From: Xestospongia muta
Lineage: Eukaryota; Porifera; Demospongiae; Haplosclerida; Petrosiidae
Assembly (NCBI GenBank): GCA_963693285.1
Contig: OY848917.1
Location: 13,144,192-13,208,191 of the forward strand
Length of the DNA stretch: 64,000 nt
Direction of reading: 5' to 3'
The notes below the pieces were generated by a model that was not told the origin of the DNA, searched no databases, and was given only the letters and a program-made list of their open reading frames with translations. The stretch's first letter is position 1; each line of letters starts with the position of its first letter. Of the stretch, positions 57,346 to 64,000 are shown piece after piece. Both the position numbers and the translations under genes were made by a program.

Positions 57346-57365
57346 TTGCAATGTTCTAGTTAGTA

Positions 57366-58970
57366 TCAATTTATATTTCCAGTAAAGTTATCATTACCAA
57401 TAATGTACATATCATTATAGAAATCTTGATCTAAAGACAGGTTTAGACCACTAGGAGTAACCCAATATACTTGAGCACCAATCCCACCATGAACAGTACA
57501 GGTTAATGACATATTACTATTATCCACAAACACTGATGGAGTTAACTCAACTAATGTGAGACTTTTCACAGGTTATAAGACTAGTATATAAAAAATTGTG
57601 GTTAACAGTGGTAAGTATTCTACTAAGATAGCTTCATGAAAACTACAAACCATAGACAATCCTAAAAAAACAAACATTGATAATCTATGTAATCTGGAGA
57701 CAAAGAAAGGGTACTTTGAACATTCACCACAAACCAACCCAAAGCAGCTAATAATTTAAAATGTAACCACTTTTTATATCTTTGATCTAACCAAGTCATA
57801 TCAAGGCTAAGGAAGTGACAGTACTAGGATTACTAATTACAATGAGATGAATACCTGGTATGATTTCAATAGGGTAGTATTCTTGACTATGTACATCCCA
57901 AACATAATACAATTCTGCATAACAACTATAGTTGCCTTCATCATTTGGTTGTAGGTCATCAATAAAAAGCTAATTGACAGTTAGATTCTTTTTTACCAAG
58001 ACACTCTGGGGGTTCATGTGTCCTATATACTGTGATTCTATCAGATTTTCTCTTTGTAGCAGTCAAATCTTCATAACATGATGATACATGCAGTACAAGT
58101 AAATCAATGACATCATAATGACATCACTTTCGTTTGGTTCAGGTATACAAAATGGATCTTCTTCAATGACATGTAGAGTAATGTTAGTTCAGTTAGTCCA
58201 TGATGTGTAATAATTTGATGAAATTGATGAATAGGTACACTTCAAAACAACATTTTGTCCATATTCAAGATATTGTGGTGATTCTGGACGCTCTATTAAT
58301 TTGGGTAGTGTAGTGGTAGCCTGGTAGGAGCTAAGATAAAGAAAAAATAGTGTGTTAGCACTATCTAAGTGGATAACTTACCAGATACTGTTAATGAATG
58401 GAATGTTTCTTTAGTACAGTTCTCTGTTTGTACATGACATGTAAAGTAAGCATCATTATAGTATGGCACAATGGAGACCACTTTAAGACACCCATGGTAA
58501 AAATGATTACAATCTCTGACAACATCTAGATTGTCCAGTATTCCATGCTCAGACACAATTGGTGTACTATAATTCCAAGAAGCATTTAGACACAGTACAC
58601 TTCTATTAACTCTGTTGGATGCCATATTGTAAGACACCATCTTATTATATGAAAATTTAATGGATCCCTCTCAAAATCACCGAAAAAAGAACAATCGAAA
58701 TCATAACATGGAATTAACATAGAAGAACCAATTGGATCCTATGGATACCTCTCATCTATTATATAGCAATAAATACCAATACTTTCTAACGTTGTATCAT
58801 CACATACCAGGTTTTTCATTGGCTTTGATAGACAAGCGTTTCCATACGCTTTCTTTAAAGAGTACTTGTAGTGTAGCGTTAGCTTTGAGTTCACAAGCAT
58901 CATCCAGTATTTCTTCGCGACTAATTTCTGTCACTGATGTAGTGAACATCACTAACATAGAATATAACAT
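57366..58970 (-). CDS. Ig-domain surface or secreted protein
   Basis: Exon 1 (58970-58808) begins MLYSMLVMFTTSVTEISREE, a short hydrophobic start fitting a signal peptide, and ends at a GTATGTG donor. Later exons carry Ig-like modules: SVLCLNASWNYSTP and DAYFTCHVQTENC (58640-58383), ESPQYLEYGQNVVLKCTYSS (about 58330-58130), LFIDDLQPNDEGNYSCYAEL (about 58060-57857) and NMSLTCTVHGGIGAQVYWV (57580-57366). The DEGNYSC signature is the classic F-strand cysteine. Exons end at recognisable donors. A TAG before LFIDDL and a poor boundary near 58670 leave it unclear whether it is intact. No membrane segment seen. Confidence 0.6.
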
Positions 58971-59589
58971 AATATAACATAACGTAGAACTGTACGCGAG
59001 ACATCACGCAGAGAGCAACTACACACGCACTGCGTAAGACGTGGGACTCATCTTTATGCTAACAGTAATTATATTCATTGACACCAATAACACTATTATT
59101 AGATAAAACACAGGAAACAAACATCAACTAATAATAACACAATATATAAAACTATATATTGTATTGTTGTAGTTCATGTATCATTCAATGGAGATAATGG
59201 GATATCTATGTTATAAAAATTATACATGAGTTTAATGATCAGCAGGATGGAATGGTTCAGTCCTCTTGTTTGTAATATTCAATTAATTGGTAGATAGTTT
59301 GAAAAAGTTTACTCTCAGTTAAACAATACCCAGTCTGTCACACAATAAAACAATAAAACATCCACTAAAAACGAACTCACATCTTTTCCATAAAGTTAAT
59401 AATGTTTACTGCCATTCATAGTCCATACAGACAGTACCTAGTTAAAGGAGAGATGCCATGATGTTATGTGATGACATGTTTTGCTCCTTTGTGTGTACCA
59501 TCTCTAAGTAGATAAGTCCCCGGACAACTTGATCTCATTAAGAGACTAACGTTGTTATGACAACATTAATCTATTATTATTAATTAATT

Positions 59590-60870
59590 TTAATTACCAG
59601 TCTGAGTCTTCATGTGATAAATTATCAAAGACATAATGTTGTGGTAAACCTTCATCAAATGCTTGCAGTCAAATATAATAGGAATCTTCCTCTTCAGTAG
59701 TGTCAATGTCTAAGTCTGATAGAGGATGATCCTGTATATATTAAAAGGTAATTACTTTTTGTAACTTCTTATGATTACGTTATTAATAGGTGTGGTTTCA
59801 GGAGTCGGTGTAGGAGATAGTTGAGGTGATGCTGTCATACTCATCCTTGGGGTTGGATTCCACCCCCCATTCTATGACTTCCTGGCAATCTAGACAAGAC
59901 ATGACATCATTATGACATCATATACTTACTCATTGTTTCTGAGGATTCTGAGATAAGGGTATTCTTCCATAGTTCCTGGAGTTTGAGGTGGAGATTTAGT
60001 TAAGTTCTCAGATTTGACTGCTTGACTTAGTGACCGTTCTGAACGAGGTGGAATTATAGGAGCATCCCCTTTTCCTTTATGAGGTGGTTTAGGATCTGCC
60101 ATCTGCCATGATGCATGAGGTGGTGAAAAATGAGAATCAGGAGAGGAGGGAAACTAGGTGGAGATGGTACAATCATAGACGGATCTCTCACACGACTATA
60201 AAAAGGTTTGAAGTATGAATTGTCTCTATGTTCATATAACATACCTGTAAAGGTTGTCTTCATCTTGAGTCATATCTTCATAGAAATCTTTAGGATCTTC
60301 ATAATGATTATTATCATTATCACCTTTGTCTTCATAAACAGGATCATATATGTGTTCATAGTCTTCTTCATTCTCCTCCTTCTCCTCCCCCTCTTCTACT
60401 TCTTGAGTTTCCTTTTCAGTACTTAGAGATAATTTTTCAACTACTTTTCTATCAAATCGCTGAATCTCTAGCATCCATCCATTTCTAGACAATAAGAAAT
60501 TATAATCCTCAATAGACTCATTCCTATCACCATAGTCTATGGTCATTTTAAAATAGTAATTTCTATCCCCACAGTATTGTTTCAATATACTTACATCCTT
60601 TTCATGTTTAGCAGGAGTAGTGTCAAGATAAGTCCAATGTTTAGGATTATTTGGAACTATTTTAAAAACCCACTTAAACTGCTTTGGTATTTTATCTTCT
60701 TCACTACAAGATAATACTCTAAAAACATTATTACAAAAACAGTGATGTCACAATGATGTCATTATCTAACCTGCAATTATATAGACTAAAATGTTCTTTG
60801 GGTTGCCTAGATCTGTCATTTTCAAAATAGTAGACAAAACCATGCCTTAATACAAGGTAACGGTGTTTCC
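59590..60870 (-). CDS. PH-domain adaptor with tyrosine and proline motifs
   Basis: After a CACTACAG acceptor, exon 60870-60771 reads GKHRYLVLRHGFVYYFENDR, the first strands of a PH domain. Exon 60718-60595 reads KWVFKIVPNNPKHWTYLDTT; the next (about 60563-60245) finishes the domain (RNESIEDYN...LEIQRFDRKV) and then has a Glu-rich stretch with YEHIYDPVYED, YEDPKDFYED and LYRYV. Later exons are proline-rich (VPSPPSFPP, KPPHKGKGDAPIIPPRSER) and end near 59600 in an acidic tail with a TGA after EEEDSYYI. PH plus Tyr/Pro motifs is typical of SKAP/SH3BP2-like adaptors that link membrane lipids to SH2 and SH3 proteins. An upstream exon is likely missing. Confidence 0.6.
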
Positions 60871-61174
60871 CTGTAGTGGTAGAGAATGAGGAAATCATAC
60901 TTATGATATTTGTTTGTATAATTAGAGTTACAGATTGATAATTATGGTAAGGTAGGGGCTACACTACTACAGAATCAACATTGGGGTATTTCAACACTGA
61001 TGTCTTAATCAAGTGTAGATAAAAACAGTCTACTGTTTATTCAAATGATCATAGGAATGGCTATATTATATTATATGTGACTATATATGTGTGTGTTTAT
61101 ATTGTAATGATGACTATATAATACTTTCTAAAGTGATGACAACTAACATGTTATGTTATATATACAGTATTTGT

Positions 61175-61175
<1 letters not shown>

Positions 61176-61209
<34 letters not shown>
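61176..61209. repeat. (CA)n microsatellite
   Basis: About 17 CA units without interruption. Confidence 0.95.
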
Positions 61210-61211
<2 letters not shown>

Positions 61212-61606
61212 TACATATATGCATTTGTTAAGAACTAAGTTTAAAACTACCAGTGCATTCTCACAATTGTATACACTAAACTTAGAAGTTATATTACATT
61301 ATATAACACTTATCAGCTATGATATTGTAAATGACACATAGAGACAACAAGTAATTTTTGTCTTCTGTTACTCATTTTATACACAAATACTAATACTCTT
61401 TCTCTCTTCCCCCCTCTCTTGTGCACTCACTTATACTGTTGCTCTTGTTTGCTTCTTTCTCATCTTGTCCAAAATGTCAGCTTAATCTTTGTCTCTATTT
61501 ATATGCACTGTAACTAAACCTTGTTCTCTGGCATTCATGATTTCATAATAATAATTTGTTGTTAAGCAGCATTCAAGAGTGACAACAGACAACTTAATAT
61601 TATTAA

Positions 61607-62579
61607 CCTCGCTGTGCGTGGGCGCATAGCGAGGGTACTGTAGTCTGTTAGTGTGTGTGTGGGTCTGCACTGCCTGTTTTTTTGAACTGCTATAACTTGG
61701 TAACCGAAGCATTGCAGCTACCAACATTTAGTAACGAATAGAAAAACATGTGGACTTTACAACAGTAGTATCGAGAACACCGTCAAGAAAAACAGAAGCT
61801 TAAAACTCACAAAAGAATTTTCAGGCTGCAGAGGTCAAGTGCCGTTTCTCGAAAAGTAAAAAACTTAACGTGGAAATTTTTAGTATGTTGTAAACAATCT
61901 CAGAGGAATACGGATCAGCAAGACAGAAGGCCGTTGGTTGAAGCAATCGTCAGAAAAGTTCTGAAACATTTTTTAGGATTGTACATGGACTTGGAGCGAT
62001 GTAACTCATTCAGAAAACGTCTCAAAGCACTGAAAAAAATGCTACTAATAGTTAATATATCGACTTATATTTGTACTACGGGACGTTTCCAAAGAACTTT
62101 TCATGTTCAAGTTACAATAAATTTGTATATGAAATATTGATACATTTTAAAGCGTCATGTAAAGGCTCAAAGAAAATTTCATCACCGATCTATTAGCACT
62201 TAATCTTGCTTGGCAATTGAATGATACTATCACGTACTCAGTTACCCGCTTCACATACATGGCAAGACTTATTCATTTGTATTAGCTTTTCTTGTTTCCC
62301 TTTGATTGAAGAGAAATGCTGAGTCATCAAACAACACTTTGTGTTTGGATTAGCAAGGCGTGGCCACGCATGCTCAGGTTGAGTTGTGTTTTGTTAGCAC
62401 TTTAGTGCGTTTTATTACCACTGTTTACAATTTCATATCATCATGTACTTTCAAAATCAGAGTCATGTAATACTTTTTTTAGAAGTAGTTATATCATAGT
62501 ACAATACCAATAACAAACCTTGTGCAATGTTAAATGTACATGTACATGCATTAGAGCTACACTGCGCACCACAGCGAGG
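61607..62579. mobile_element. 973-bp TTAA-flanked element, piggyBac-type
   Basis: Ends CCTCGCTGTG and CACAGCGAGG are perfect inverted repeats, each flanked by TTAA (61603-61606 and 62580-62583). TTAA duplication is diagnostic of piggyBac elements. Inside there is no transposase frame; a GT run and a 68-codon frame at 61934 are not recognisable. It is a non-autonomous element. Confidence 0.85.
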
Positions 62580-62583
62580 TTAA

Positions 62584-63270
62584 GCACTTTAGTGCATTTT
62601 TCATTTGTGACTGCAGGAAAATTATTTCTTGTGTTACTCCTGATTTGCTCAAACATATGGCTTTTTTAAAGCCACAATTACAAAAGAGTTTCTGCTGTCA
62701 TTGATTATCAGAACAAAGACTATGTCCGGTTCAATAATTTGAGTTGCAAGCTGCCCCATCAAGTATTCTTTATTTCAATCTACAGAGATGTTATAGTACA
62801 GTAACTCACTTTAACAAGATAAGTGACTCTTTAATTTTGTCACCACCATGAACTCACATATTCCTGCTTCAGTTTGTGCATGTTTGCCTGCTTTGGCAGT
62901 AATAACTCACACAATATTATTAATGACACATTCAATTGTCACCTATACAACAAGTATCTTCAGCTGAACAGTAATATTGCAGCAATTGTCAATGCTCTTA
63001 TTTCTCTCTTTTTGTTCCACAAGGTTTCTCAGCATTATTTCTTAATTTTTTAAAATGATTTCCATCACTTATAATAGGTATTTTTGAAAGCCACCATTCC
63101 TACAAAGTCAAACTAAATATTATCTAGTGAATACTCAATTGAAATGACATTATTTTGAGGAAAACAAAATCAGCAACTACAAAATATCTATATATTTAAC
63201 AAAACACTACTAGTTGAGGTAACTAAAAGGTACATATAAAAGGCACAGCAATCAATTGAGTTTGCTAGTT
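62584..63270. other. No recognisable gene
   Basis: AT-rich intergenic sequence between the TTAA-flanked element and the 3' end of vinculin. It probably includes the vinculin 3' untranslated region next to 63276. Confidence 0.45.
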
Positions 63271-63275
63271 CAGTG

Positions 63276-64000
63276 TTATTTTTTAACCCAGCTTAGACCA
63301 GTCAAGTGTACACGATCTTCTGGAGGTACTTTTATTAAAGCACTCTCTGTAGTGTTAAGTACTACACCAACAGCAGTCATGAGATTCTCAGCATTAACTG
63401 TCAACAAACTAGTAGCTTCTGCATCTCCTTCTAAGTCTGGAAAATTGAGGAATTAAACAAGGTGTATAAGGTACATTGTAATACTTTATGTAAGACACAT
63501 ATATGTACATGTGTAGTATAAACTTGCTGAAGAAAGGGTTAATATCATGCAAAAACAACATTGCCACAGTACTACAACATGGGCAACAGCTTTTAATCGT
63601 GGGAGTACCCACTGTGTGGAACATAGTACTTTAGTTACTCTTTAAGATACAATGTATCAAATAAGTCATCATATAGTTATTTTGACATTTGTACAATAAG
63701 TTATATAACATGATGACTATATGAATTTATGTACTTACAATTTTAGACCAACTGTAATTATTTTAAACCTTACAAAACTATGTGTTACTATCAATTACTT
63801 TTGTTATTCTCTTAATCTTATTATTAATTAAAGGGAAAAATAATGTCTCGGTTAAATAAGTGTATTTCTGTTTTCTGAGTTTTATCAATGGTTGACTACT
63901 AATACTCCTCATAAAGTTAATGGCTTACCATATTTTCCTGAATGCACACCAACATTAATTTTGAGTTGTGTGGCATAAGTTGGAATATTATCAAGGACCT
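63276..64000 (-). CDS. VCL: Vinculin, C-terminal exons (partial)
   Basis: Two exons of a vinculin-family protein, which links integrin or cadherin adhesions to actin. The upstream exon runs off the window and ends at a TATG|GTAAGCC donor (last base 63929); it reads VLDNIPTYATQLKINVGVHS. After a TTTTCCAG acceptor the terminal exon (63436-63276) reads DLEGDAEATSLLTVNAENLM, TAVGVVLSTTESALIKV and ends LSWVKK-TAA at 63276. The junction preserves phase (G|AC gives Asp). The pattern IPT..TQLKI ... A..LLV.NA.NLM..V..T...AE.A.IK ... RWV.K matches the vinculin tail. Alpha-catenin is less likely because the protein ends right after WVKK. Clean frames suggest a working gene. Confidence 0.85.

Noticed and set aside
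60208..60426. Hydrophobic 72-codon plus-strand frame resembling a membrane protein
   Set aside because: It is the antisense of the Glu/Asp-rich adaptor exon; acidic codons read backwards give Phe, Ile and Leu.
61153..61341. Frame with a His-Thr repeat
   Set aside because: It is the (CA)n microsatellite translated.
63276..64000. Alpha-catenin rather than vinculin
   Set aside because: The protein ends directly after the WVKK segment, like vinculin; alpha-catenin has a longer basic tail after the equivalent position.

Overview
The window is AT-rich eukaryotic (metazoan) DNA. Recognisable coding blocks are short, separated by introns mostly of about 30-120 bp, and consist mainly of decayed transposable elements with a few host-like genes. 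Host-like genes at the right end are vinculin, an Ig-domain surface protein, a PH-domain adaptor and a Tudor domain. Together with short introns and a crowd of hAT, Harbinger, pogo, piggyBac and Gypsy relics, they suggest a compact invertebrate genome. A demosponge fits best, but that is inference; nothing here names the species.

Layout. 1-10.8 kb: Harbinger relics (HARBI1-like nuclease plus Myb/SANT or BESS-like companions), a piggyBac relic, a ZMYM1/DUF4371-type hAT relic and a HECT-like fragment. 11.4-15.7 kb: fragments of a ZBED-type hAT, pogo and Gypsy elements, the last two split into halves on opposite strands, then a cysteine-rich exon. 17-18.7 kb: two fragments of a SWIM-finger protein family. 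20.3-24.6 kb: a PHD-finger reverse transcriptase on the minus strand, interrupted by a pogo/jerky-type DDE fragment, then a hAT tail. 24.81-30.55 kb: a unit bounded by Harbinger-type inverted repeats and a 3-bp target duplication, holding a head-to-head gene pair (SAMD3-like on minus, C2H2/transposase-like on plus) and Harbinger debris. 31.7-36.1 kb: a scrambled partial kinesin copy, a second C2H2 5' end, another hAT relic and a DDE relic. 36.3-42.3 kb: MITEs, a pogo N-terminus and a degraded Gypsy element carrying a small hAT insertion. 43.3-49.6 kb: more C2H2 and hAT fragments and a second head-to-head pair (BEN-like on minus, Tnp2-like on plus). 50.2-56.4 kb: a second DDE copy, a CENP-E-like kinesin gene or pseudogene and a SAMD3-like gene end. 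56.7-64 kb: a GIY-YIG retroelement piece, Tudor domain, Ig protein, PH adaptor, a 973-bp TTAA-flanked element and the vinculin C-terminus.

Main result. In at least five loci, pieces of one coding unit about 45-350 bp long lie inverted or reordered relative to their neighbours while complementing each other without overlap. For the kinesin and the DDE transposase the window also contains a second copy in normal order, so the inversions can be read at nucleotide level. Both kinesin copies have lost arginine CGA codons to TGA at CpG sites, and copy 1 has a further CGA to CAA change, consistent with methylation-driven decay. A second theme is that transposase-like genes sit head to head with a distinct accessory gene, at least once with only 77 bp between the start codons.
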